Source: Casuarina equisetifolia
Taxonomy: Eukaryota > Streptophyta > Magnoliopsida > Fagales > Casuarinaceae
NCBI GenBank assembly: GCA_028551475.1
Contig: CM052355.1
Span: forward strand, 22,967,580 to 23,031,579
Direction: 5' to 3'
DNA: 64,000 bases
Shown here: in pieces, positions 22,159-33,900 of the stretch
How the letters are laid out: each line of letters opens with the position of its first letter
How positions within the stretch are numbered: the stretch's first letter is position 1
Position numbers and translations under genes: made by a program
The notes under the pieces: model-generated
Database searches by the model: none
The model's input: only the letters and a program-made list of their open reading frames with translations
What the model was told of the DNA's origin: nothing

Positions 22159-22397
22159 GATTTTCTCTTTCTGTTGCTGTATTGTCACCAATTGTATATT
22201 CCGTAGGGCAGTCTGCTTCCACCCTAATTGCTATATTATGGTCCTCGCATTTTTTTTGCTTTTGTGCTACCCTTCTAGATAGATTTTTCTCTTTCTATTG
22301 CTGTATTGTCACTTATTTTATTTTCCTTAATGCAGTCTGCTTTCACCCTCATTAATATGTTGTGATCCTCAGATTTTATGCTTTTGTGCTACCCTTA
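22159..22397 (+). repeat. Tandem duplication, ~123-bp unit, two copies
   Basis: GATTTTCTCTTTCTGTTGCT at 22159 recurs as GATTTTTCTCTTTCTATTGC at 22282. Both copies continue through GTATTGTCAC, GCAGTCTGCTT, CACCCT, ATG(G/T)TCCTC-like words and GCTTTTGTGCTACCCTT in the same order. No coding role is seen. Confidence 0.75.
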
Positions 22398-25300
22398 CTT
22401 ACAAGGAGCTGCTGTCTTAATCGAATTCTGATCTCTATCTTCAGTATAGCTATCTTCAATGTGACGTCTAACAACTATTTTTTCCTTTTCCTTTCTTTTG
22501 ATCTTCATCCAGACTCTGGAAGGTTGGTATTCCTGATAGTAATTGGTTTCATTGGTGTGGAATGTCTGCTGTGTCCAGCCTTTTTCTGCTCCATTTAGAT
22601 TGGCTTTCATCCCCCATTTGAGTTTTCTGAGTACCTACAGCCCCACACTCATTTAATTGAGTTCAGGGTCCAATCAATCTCTATATCAAAATTGATAGGC
22701 TTTCCATTTCCATTTTCAAAATCAAATTCAGTCACCATTCATCATCGCTATCCATTTCAAGTAGAAGCATGCACATAAATGAGCCTCTTCCAGTAGCAGT
22801 GAACTTGTTAACATGCAAAGGTTGCCAAATTACATTTACTGCGAGACACAGTCCCATCAATATCTACAACTCAAGAGGGACTATAAATTCTAGTCCATAA
22901 TGAAATTTTCTTCATGCCTGCTTTTGAATGGGTTAAACAAGGTTCCCATTTCTTATCACCAACAGTTTCTGGATATTTGCCATAAGTCCCTTGGCATCCG
23001 ACTCAGATTTTCTTGTTCTTTAAACTTGAAAAGAAACTGTCCATACTTGGAAAGGAAATCATCTAGACTGACTTTGTTCCATAACTTATGGGCAACTGAG
23101 TAAATTAGAAGGAGAGGAATTATGTGACCAGTAAAATAACCAAGGTACTTTGCCACTTCCACACTTTGTTGTCATATGCTGTGGGTGATATACACAACCC
23201 TACTGTCTTCTTACAATGGTGGCAAAGCATGTGATGGAGCTCAACTAATTCTCCAAAGTGGCCAAGCTTCTCTAGATGACTGGATCAACCATTATGCTTG
23301 GAGAGAAATCTTAAGGAAACAACTGGTTTTTCACCAAATCCAGATAAGACTAACATCATTATGAACTTCTCCAAGCATATGTGAAATTCTCTTCTTAATT
23401 CTTTGGTTATAATGCAGGCACTTTTAACAGTAGGATACTGGGGTTCCTCTTATTTCCTCCAACTCAATTGTTATGGATTTGAGAAACATTTAATAACTCA
23501 TTGTGGCCGGGGCCAAGTAGTAAACAAACAAGGCACTCCTGCGGTAATATACTTCAATGGGAAACCTATTCAATATTAATCCAAGTTTAATGGCATTGTC
23601 TTTGCCATCCTCAAGGCTGTGATCAATTAGGTGGAATGTGTCTTCAGGCTTTTTCATTGGTTAGTTGTGATTTGAAGTCAAAAGGAAAATGTTGCTTGGA
23701 ACTAGGTTTGCTAACCTAAGAAAGAGTGTAGTTTTGGTATTAAGAACATGGACACTGGAACAAGGAACCATGAAGTCTTGTTTGGGGAAAGATCTACCAA
23801 GTAGGTAATGGATCTTCTGTTTCCTTGTTTGATATCCTATAGGGCTCCTAGCTAAGAAATATGTGGGAAGAATCATACTAATTTTGGGTCTTGGCCTCAT
23901 TGCCAAATTGGAAGTTGTCCTCTCTAATATGGGGAGTAAACGACTGTGGCTTAGAGCCATAGGGGAGTTATCCCATAGATTTTAAGCTAGATAGTGGTTC
24001 TTGGTATATAAGGGTTGCTTTACTTGTTCGTGGAGCATCAGGAAAACGTTTGTGCAAAAATTCTAGTTCTAGGGGGCTCATTACTTCAAGAGTCTACTTT
24101 GAATATTGTGTTTAGTTGTTTGGATGAAAGTTGTCCATGTGTAAGCTTCCTATTCCTATTGATGTAGTTGCATGTCAGAAAACTTGCTCAGGTTGGTACA
24201 ACATTGTGTTACCTTCCATGAAATAACATGTCATGCTAGGATTGTTTGAAACCTGGCTGATAGGCCTAATCTCGGAAAATATTAATGCTTTTTAAGGAAA
24301 AGCTTGTGTAGACTTGCATCAGTTGTTTATCCTTGTCCTTTTGAGAAAATTGATGTCAAGTTTGTTTGAAATGCATCATTGAGTGGTCCCTTGGGTTTTG
24401 GCAGAAAAGCTTTCTTTAGATGGTGTAGAAATTCAAGGATATGTCGATAGAGAATGGAATGCAAGAATGTATCTGCACAACTCTGACATGTATTTAATAT
24501 TGTTACGGATAGAACCTATACACTTTATTGCCATGGGTCATCCTCAAAAATAGCTGGCTTGAAAGGACATGAGGTGCCTTTGAGGAGATTTTTGTTGTTA
24601 GCATCACACTCCTTATCTTTTGTTGCAATGTTTTTATCTTTTGCATTTTGGGATAGGTCCATGTTCCTTTGATTGTACTTTTCTTATCAAAGAAAAAAAA
24701 AAACCTTATGTGGTTCTCTCCTTTCCTTCATGTTGTTTTTCTTGTTCTTGTTCATTTCTTTTTTTTTCTTCTTTTAACAAAATTCTATTATCATTTTGAT
24801 TGATATCATAGGTTGATTAAATCATTACACTTGCTTAGAGGATACATGGATAAGGCATTAAACCTAATTCCTTAAGACATCACCCCAACTAGCGGGTGTA
24901 AAACAAACAATTACAAGGTGAGAAATTACTGTGACATGAGTCAGTAAAAGAAATAACAATACAAACAAAACAAATAGAAATTAAAGAAAATCATATCTTG
25001 AGCTAACGTCAGACAAGTGCTGCCAAAGCAAATAAGTTGTAGCAGGTGTGAGCAGACTTGGAACGTGCTACTGGAAAGATTGATAGATTGACTTCTAACA
25101 ATGTGTAACAATATGTGATCGTGTGAATACTATCTTTTCAACTGAATGCAACTGTTAGATTGTTCATTTAATTCTAACAGGATGAGTTTCAAAATGGGAA
25201 GAGTTAGCCAATTATACTCTTAAGAGCCTAGGCTGATTAGTGAGTTGCATTATTAGAAGCAGTGTGTCCTACCTTGCCGATCAGGTTTTATTATATCAGG

Positions 25301-25679
25301 CATTGTTCTTAAACCGAGGTTACCTGTACTTTTGGGGATATCTTGGCTCAAGTTTTAGGACTAAAATTTTAAATCTTCTCCTTATTGATGTCACATCATG
25401 AACTGTTAGTGTAGAAACCAATTTGGAATCGGAATTTAGGAGAGAAAAGTGAACATAAGAACGGACCTTAGCTTTCCAATGAGAGATTTTCCTTTGATTC
25501 TTCACTTAAATACTCTGGTTCTCCTTTTTGATCAGATTAGGATTAAGGAAGGCCCCAGGATTTCGGTACTTCTAGAAAACTTTTAGTTTTTATAGTTTTT
25601 AGAGTGATACTACCTATTGACCTCTGAAATTCTTACTAGAGTGACCACTAGATTAGTTGTGCCTTAAGGATGACGCCAG

Positions 25680-26230
25680 GAGTTTTCAAATAGAGAATAA
25701 ACATTAAAGACAACGTAGAATCTTCCAATCTGAGACAAACTTTTTCAATTGGAAAAACCAAAGGTTGCTCTGTCGATAGATCAGCATAGTGATTGACATA
25801 TTCATCACCAAGGCCCTGAAGCCCAAATATTTTGGTATTATTAGGATGAAGTTATACTGAAATGAGCTGCACTTTCTCTTTGTCAATCTTAAGGGCCATA
25901 AGACCGCCAGGTGCTCTTGTACCCATAGTATCTATTTTGTGAGCCAAAATTGAATTATCTTGAATGTAATGTCTGTGGACAAAGGCCATCTAGAAAGGGT
26001 AAATACTTTTCAGGAGTAGATATTTCAGTCTTTTGGTGAACATTTTTGAAATGATCTTCGACATGACAGCATAGAGGCTGATTAGCCTGCTTATGATTCA
26101 CCAAGGGCTGTCCACTTTGGGATGAAGGCACAATCATTGGTGGTTAAGTTCAGACACTTGTAGGAAGAGCAGCCTCCTTTGTGTGGATTGACTTAGTCCA
26201 GGTGAATAGGTTTTCCAGAAAACATGAGTT
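25680..26230 (-). mobile_element. LINE (L1-type) reverse transcriptase relic, antisense
   Basis: Read on the - strand, pieces in shifting frames match the plant L1 reverse-transcriptase core in order. They include LISLYAVMSKIISKMF (cf. the family's RPISLCNVxYKIISKxL), TKRLKYLLLKSIYPF, then AFVHRHYIQDNSILAH (cf. SAFVPGRxITDNILLAxE), then LMALKIDKEKVQ (cf. MALKLDMSKAYDR). Stops and frame changes are frequent, so it is an old 5'-truncated or fragmented insertion. Borders are approximate and no poly-A tail is assigned. Confidence 0.6.
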
Positions 26231-28374
26231 TCTCAATATTATAAAGCAAATTTTCCTTTGGACGTTTGGAAAATACGTGGGAAGTGAAGTCTTCTCATAT
26301 ATTGTTATGCCTGCACTACTTGCTTGGTGTGGCTTGCATACGATTAGAACAACTTAATGTCAAGAAAACTACACATATAAGGCAACTTTGACAGCAGATT
26401 TATGCGCTTTGACCAGTGGCATTTGTGGTGCAACGGAGCTTTATGTTGACATACTGAGAAAGTCTGTAGCAAGAAGAAATCCTTAAAGCTACCATAGCAA
26501 GTAGGTTAATATCTTTCTGGTTGTGAATGACTTATTTTTATCAGTGTGATGAGTAATTATCACTTAAAACTATCTGGTAAAGTTATTTCTTACTTGCTAG
26601 CGTGTAATGAGTAAATGTTGATTGTGGCCTAGGATAAAACTGAAATAAACAATAAAGGCCTATTTGTAATGGAAAATTCAAAATGAGATATTTGGGAATT
26701 GCAAAGAAGACTTAGATATAGAGATTCTGAGGCGTGGATAGTTAGAAGATAGTTTCTATTTCAGAAGTGATATATATTGGGAGGATTCTTGAGGTTTTGT
26801 TATGCAAGATCTTAGAGCTGTTAATATCCATTTTTGTACATTTCAGCTATCAGCATACTTATTTTGGACTTTGGAGAAGGACCATGTCGTTTGTGCCTTA
26901 TATTAGTTTAACATTCTTTATGTTTTGATTTGCTGTTGGCTCAACCTTTTATATTTCATTGATGTTGTCAGCAAATAAACGGGAAACCCTAGAATTGTTG
27001 TCTAACACGTAATAAATTGGATTCTGTGTTCTGAATTCTGCAACTTATAATTCGGCATTTACTAGGAATAGTGGTACTTGAGGTAATTTTTTACTATATT
27101 AATTTAGGTTGTGCTGGTCATCTCAACAAAAGTTTCTCTTTGGTTGTGCCATCTGGTCAAAATATATCATCATCGGAAAAGATTACATAGCTAAAATTGC
27201 TCAAGTAAATTCCTATAGACATGTTAACTATGTATAATTGTTGAAGTCCAATGTTTCTTGCAATTAATTGTAGTAGTTGAATTGCGCATTTAATGTTTTT
27301 GGAGAAGGGATCTTGGATAATTTTTGTTGTCAAACTTAACAGAATGAAGTCAAGGTGAAGATTTGATGGATAGGTTGCTTGAATATGGGGTCGACTCTTT
27401 TGTAGCGAATTTCACGGATCACATTGACATAGCTACCTGTGTAATTTGTCAGAAAGAAAACAAGAAAGCATAGACTAACTATGAGTTTCTTGGGGATTAG
27501 GGTATGAGTTTCTCCTCCAAATATTATCTCTATCTTTCTGTCTGTGGAGTGCTCTACTTTTTTGCCATCCAAAGTTTTAATTTGTTGTAAGAGCATCAGT
27601 CCCTAAAACACATAATCATGTGAAAAATGGATCCTTTTATCTCCATTTCCCCAAGATGCTGTCCCAATTGCTCCTGCTTTTATTAAGTGATGGTATGATA
27701 GATTCAACATTGACCCAAAGAAGGAAAAAGAAAAAAGAAGAGAAAAATAATTAACTGTACAATTATTCGTTCTGTATGCTTTATAGGTGAGACACTGGCT
27801 GATTTGGCACATAGAAAAAGTATTAGTAATTTATACTGCAGTTCCAAGTTAGCTTTCACCCTTTTCTATTATTTGACCATCATTTTGTCTTTCTTAGAAC
27901 CAAAACGTATGATCAGCATAGAACATCATTTATTTCATCATATTCCCCACACATTATCATTAAATGTTTCCAAAATAAACTTACGTTTTCTCTTCAAGCG
28001 AACTGTGGTATCTAGCATCCACGTTAGTGTCTTCCTCTATCTTAAGAACATCAACCTAAGGAACCGCCAATCAGGAGTGTGACTATAAATATATGGTAGA
28101 TAGTGTTTAGCGTGCCATAGAATTTTTATTTTTATTTTTTTTTTGTTTTGGGGTGGTGGGGTAAACAAAGACATTATCTGCACACAATTGAAGTACCATT
28201 TCGAGAAACTTGTTTTGTTAGTGATTGCAATTGATTTTTTGAGGAAGTCCTTTAATATTGCTTTTTTATGAGAAGGTTACCTTGAGGTAATTGTTTGTAG
28301 CTGGTCGGAACCGGTGTCAGGTTTTTAATTATTTGTATCCCATCAATTCTCGGTTATTTCCTTATGTAGTTTAG

Positions 28375-29371
28375 TTGTGTTGCATGCGGTATATGGGATG
28401 CGGTTGTTACCTGTTTCTTCATTGATACAGCTCACAACATCATTGAATACATTGAAATTATATCGAAAATATTGAAAGATGGAGGTGTAAGTTCCTCAAT
28501 TAGTTTAGAAAGTATATTGCTTTCTCATTGCAATGCCTTGATAAGTTGAAGTGAATAACACGTTTGGATAAATTGGGGTCCCCAACTACACCACTTCGCA
28601 GATATGTATGGAGAGGATGTAAGCTTCTTCTGCCCAATTTCATTTAATATACACGAACATGCTAGTGGATGGATTAAGTCTCTGATACGTTTTTATCCTC
28701 ACTATTTGATAGGAAATGTCCATTGAACTCAGTTTGGAAGATGTTAAGAAGGTAGCAGTGCACTATGGATTTCAGTTTGAGGTAATCTAGGTCCATATCT
28801 ATCCCAATGTCTTTGTATCTGAGAGTTACAGTAAATATATTGACTTATTCATGGACGACAGAAGGAGAAGACCATTGAGACAACCTACTCTACAAATCCA
28901 AGATTAATGATGCAAGTAAGTTTATCATCTTCAGTGAAGTGTTTTCCTCTCTACTGTCTTTTTCTAGTTAATAATTCTTAATGGAGGTGGTGAGCTACGC
29001 GTGTGCTTATCTCAGCAAATAATTTCTTTGAACATTTGTATTTGAAATCACCAATCACGTAGGATTTTTATGAGGGTTGAAAGCTGCTTGGTCGGAAATC
29101 TTTAGTAACCAATTTTTTTGGGCTTTTTCTCAACAATAATAATCATTTGAAACGAGAAAATTTTTTTAGCGTTTGATCACTTTCCAGTTCCACCTATCAA
29201 ACTAGCATGTGCTGCCCTGAGTAGTTTACGCAAAAAACCATAAAACTGTATGAAAAGCTGCCTTGTTGAGCATCTTACACTTGTTCTACTTTGCAGAACC
29301 GCTACTATGCTGCTTTTTGGGCGATGAGAAAGAAATCGGCAACAACGAAAGAGCAGCATTCCAACACGTAA
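28375..29371 (+). pseudogene. Carnosine N-methyltransferase-like gene, last five exons only
   Basis: The N2227/CARNMT1 family comprises SAM-dependent methyltransferases (carnosine to anserine in animals; the plant substrate is unclear). Exons on the + strand are about 28375-28486 ([20 protein letters not shown]), 28562-28618 (VWINWGPQLHHFADMYGED), 28713-28781 (EMSIELSLEDVKKVAVHYGF), 28862-28915 (KEKTIETTYSTNPRLMMQ) and 29297-29371 (NRYYAAFWAMRKKSATTKE, TAA at 29369). All are open and phase-compatible. The intron before 28562 would end in AC, and every AG choice I tried meets a stop. The exon carrying the SAM-binding glycine motif (GAGLGR in the family) was not found in the 9.5 kb upstream. 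WINWGPQLHHF also departs from the usual WINLGPLLYHF. A pseudogene or truncated gene is most likely; an unusual active isoform cannot be excluded. Confidence 0.7.
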
Positions 29372-30992
29372 TTATTTACTGGGGTTGGCATGGCTGCAAA
29401 TTCTCTTGTGATCAATGCAAACGATTTGCTGCTTTCTTTTCAGAATCTGTGGTACTTTTAAAAGAGATGCAGGGTGCTTACATATCCATATATCAAATCA
29501 TTGTAACTTTTAGACGGATTAGTTAGCCGTGCACCACTAATTGACATATTTAAAAATCCTTAATTTCTTTCCCTTTTGTTTACTCCAGTCTTTAGACTGC
29601 CAAGATTTACTGACTTAATTATTGGGGTTTAGAAACAAATGAAAGGCCCAGTGTTTGAAGTTGATTACGCAACTAAATTTTTATACGTAATAAATACTGA
29701 AAAGTGATTATAGCAAGTCGCAGAGATGGGCGGGGTGGAAGGAATTGGGGTTGGGTTGGGAGCTAAAGACATGACCACTCTAAATAGCACTTGAATATTT
29801 GAAGCAGCCAACAACTTCAACAGCTTTCTGATGAGTTTGGACCTCTAAAAGAATTTGCTAGGTGTAGGGGCCTGTAATAATCTCTTCTTTCAGTCGGACA
29901 CCTCTGACCATAAACGAGTCAAAGTTTTAACACTACCCATTTCCGTGTAGTGTATTTAATGACTCGAAACTGTTTTTTTCACCTAATTAGGCACTCCTTA
30001 CTGTCTTACTGTATGTCCCGTTGCCGATTTCTATTCATTTGGCGGCGAGTGAATTGTGTTAACACAATGCATTATGCAACAAATATTACAGACCCATCTG
30101 CTATCACGGGACAACAAAATAAGATTACTCCATGTTTTCCTACTTATCTTTTCACCAACGAATTAACATCTATATAGTAAATTATAGCTTGAAGCCTAGA
30201 AACCGTCCGTTTCAGGTTTGATACCTGGAGATTATTTACTGTCAACCAAAAGGCACAAAAACAAATTCACTAATTGTTATCTACATGGTGCATGCTAATA
30301 CCAACTCCCAGTCAACGCATCATATTGAAAACGAATGTAAGGAGAGAGGAAGTTAAATATTGAACATATATCAGTATACTCAACAGAAAAAGAAATAAGA
30401 ATTCCACTTTTCATTCTTTAACCACGGGAATACTTAGCAGAACATTCTTGCCCACGGTAAGAGGACCAAAGCCGTACATCCAGCTGGATTCACAGCCACG
30501 GTACGCCTAGTAACAATATCTTTCGAAGTAAACTAAGATGAAATGATATGAAACTTTCCAAGGCTCAGTCGGATCACCCTGTACATCCTATATCCTACAA
30601 TGGTTCTGCCATGCAGTTTAAAGTGACAGCTTCAATTAAAACGAGAAATTTAAAAAGCCCCAGAAGAAACTTCTTAAAGTGACAAAAGCTTGCTCCAGGA
30701 ACCTCCAACATAATACACTTTGTGCTTGACTACAAATTCGTCAAATTGAGCATCATAACTAGATTAAGGATTACACTGAAGCCTTGAAGTCCTGCCCACA
30801 ACACCCGCACATGCCAGGTTCCCCATGCCACCCAAACCCATTCCCAAGCAGATTCACTTGGGGAAATCGCGAAAGGTATTCCCCTACTTCACATTCACTT
30901 CACAAAGGGTTCTAGAGGGGATATGCAGAGAAAGCCCAATAAAGAATAGAAGTTTTACACAACTTTCTTAAATGATCTTTTCTTATCCTCAT
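29372..30992. other. Intergenic and PAT1 3' flank
   Basis: No gene is seen. The right part, from about 30400, is probably the 3' UTR and downstream region of PAT1, which is transcribed leftward. The methyltransferase-like exons and PAT1 are convergent. Confidence 0.5.
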
Positions 30993-33900
30993 TTACCCCT
31001 TCACTGATTCTGAGTTTATCCGGCCACTGCTCCCACCACGGACACTGAAACCAGCAGTGGGCATCGATCGTTGACCAAAATCTAATAAAAGTTTCCGTTG
31101 GCAATCATCAGTGTGAGGAAGACTGGCACGTAGAAGCTCCACAGGCATTTCCCTGCCAATAGCTCTGGCTGCCTCTGATCCTATAACTTCCGTATTTGGC
31201 TGGGTCGGTGAACATATGGACTGCATTATGGTTTCATATTTACTGAGGCAATACTTGGTAAGAAGAGTAAAGAATTCATCAAACGAGGCCTGCCACAGGG
31301 CACGATTAGATGTGCTACAGTTTCCAGCAGCATGAGGATCAGTTAAGAGCTCAGTTGCCCTTTCAAGGACAGATTTTAAGATAATGGAGGCCCCATCTCC
31401 AGCAGGACTTCCAACAGGGCGAAGTGGCGGCTGCTCTGAGGAACAAACAACTGCAACAAGACAAGCACTCAGTGCCCTTAGATCCATGCCCTTAACACAA
31501 GAGGAAACTGTCCTTGCAAGATTAGTAGTTGTATCAGCAGCTCCTGTATCAGATGGAAGGCCACCAAACAAAAACCTTAAATGACGGAAAATAGCCATAC
31601 AAACAATACGGGCAAGCTCACTACCAGGGAAGAGAAGCTGAAGGAACCTAGAAAGGAGTTTTCGACCCTTAGGAAGAGAGACCAACCGTAGGAACACAAG
31701 GTCATCCTTTGAAGTCAGCCCAACAGTGTGGCTATTTTTGCCAAGAGGGTCAACAAGCTGAAGGGATGCTGCCAGACCTTCTAGCAGGATCTGCCGCCTT
31801 CGCCTGAGTTGAGTCCCACCATCCTGGGGCTGACTACATTGTAGAAGTCGATCAATATCATCAATATCAAGAAGAAGACATAGACCATCCTCAATTGCAA
31901 TTCTAGCAGCAAGCATTGGTTCCTGCTCAAGAGGTTTCTCAGAGACTTTCTGTTCTGTGCTATCACCAGAAATGGAGGGAGGAAGGTCAACTTCAAGGAG
32001 GGGGCGAGGTCTACGTATAGAAGAGAAGGGAATCCTACCAAGAGCATCAACCGGGAGATGAGGATGATACTCCGTACTATTACGGCCCCGAAAAGGTAGC
32101 TCCTTCAGATGAGATGGACAGAAAGGATGTTTCAACCTTGATCCACCAGCCTTTTTGGCAAGACTTGCTTGGTGGTAATAATCATCAAGATATGGATCAT
32201 TGCTGTGTGTAGCAGCATGTTGCATTTTAAGAATAGTCTCTATTTCCTCAGCTGTCATATACTTGGATCTGATTTGGATCCACCCACTCTCACTTTTCTG
32301 ACTACCAGCATCAGAAACTTGCTGAGAGAAGCGCATACTATGTTTACCCTTCTGTGATGATTTAGGTCTTTGCTCTTTCACATCAACCAATCCAAGCATT
32401 GTCTTATGTGAGGATGATGGACGGACAGTATACAGTTGGGACTGCAGTGCAGCAAAATGAGCCAAAGAAGGTGTGACCTGATGATGCAGTCTCTGTTGTT
32501 GCAGCTGCTGCTGAGATGGCATTATTTGGAGGGGCAAGAGCCCATTTTGATGAGGTAACTGTTGTTGCAAAATATTATTCAAAAGGCTAGATTGATCCCC
32601 ATGCAGGAGACCAGCATTGTTGACCCAGTTATTCTGCACCCTGCTATTAAAAGAAAGGCCAGGATTGGTGAATTGACGCATACTCCCACCATAATGCAAC
32701 CCATGAGATAAACCAGCCATATGAATATTAGAGTTGGATAAAGGAGAAAGGTTTGGTGCAGAGAAGGGAAACTGTGGACCACCGCCAAGAGAGGATGTAT
32801 TCTGGTGGTGTGGTGAACCCTGCTCAGATCTGCTTCCAGGAGGAGGGAAAGACATGAAAGTTGATTTGGATACTAGAATGGGTTCACTGGAGTAGTGCTG
32901 CAGTAATGGCTGCTGCTCCGGGTATGAGGATGTTCTGTACAAAGACTTTGAATCTGCAAGAGAAGCAGAAGGATGAGGCTGTGATGACCACCGTTTCTCT
33001 TCTTGAGCACTTTCTGTTTCAAACATGTGCCGTTCAAGCCAGTTACCAAAATCGCCATCTTGTATACACTCGGCAGCAGAAGAACCTGCACAGAACTTGC
33101 TGTTAGCAAGTGGGAAGTTTAAAAGACATCGGGGCCCCAGGGGAGGGGAGGAAGACAAGTAAAAGTTATAGGCACATCAAGCCCAAGTCCATTAACGGTT
33201 TATTCTGGATAACAAAGAATGGCTTCTTTTATTTTAGTCTGAATAGCAAAGAATATGCAATTCCCAACCACAATTACTCCAGGCCAGTGTGCAATATAAC
33301 CATTCTCTGAGTTGTATACCCTACGTATCAGGCTTAGGAAATCTAGTTAGATGCCCGGATTTCAATCCTTTTTGTTCTTTCTATCTATTATATTTCCATT
33401 TTTCAACAATATTCTTCTGAATTACAGTTCAGATTAGATCAGATTTTTGCTTATATTATTTCCCTAAAATCTAGTCTTGAAGAACTCCAAAGCATCCATT
33501 CATTCATCAAATAACTCTCGAACAACACAAAAACCTTCCAAAGACCATTCATGGTTTACTGTTCAGAAGCAGAAACTCAGCCCTAGTTATCACTTTTATT
33601 TCCCCTTTAATACTTGAAAACTCCACATTCGCTAATATCTTCCAACCCTTTACCACCAAGGTTCTAGCTAAAACTTGTCCTAAACACAAACAAATTGTTT
33701 TCCAGTTTTTCGCTGACATGATATTTGGTGCATCCACATCGGTCATATCTTTTGTTCTCTATTATTGAACTTGAGAAGACATATCTTCTCCAAGATTCTT
33801 CGACTACTAAAGAAAAGATTCTTCTGCAAGGTCTTGGGTATGTCCTCAACAACACAATTTGTGCAATAGTACTAATAAAAGGAAATACATTGATTTCTTT

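Larger units (their letters stand above)
18835..28374. other. Large non-coding stretch with scattered TE relics
   Basis: I recognised no complete gene here. Contents: an LTR-like block with AATAAA near 21300-21790; a 123-bp tandem duplication at 22159-22397; T-rich sequence ending in an A-run near 24700 that could be a LINE tail; and an antisense LINE reverse-transcriptase relic at about 25680-26230. If the methyltransferase exons at both ends belong to one gene, this is its interior, but its SAM-binding exons were not seen. Confidence 0.45.

Noticed and set aside
24600-24715. LINE 3' tail (TTTTGGGATAGG then A-run)
   Set aside because: An A-run after T-rich sequence is weak alone. No LINE domains were recognised upstream on the + strand and no target duplication was found.
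32861-33109. Short open frames on both strands at the start of the PAT1 last exon
   Set aside because: They are shadows of the PAT1 coding exon, whose frame is confirmed by splice phases and family motifs.
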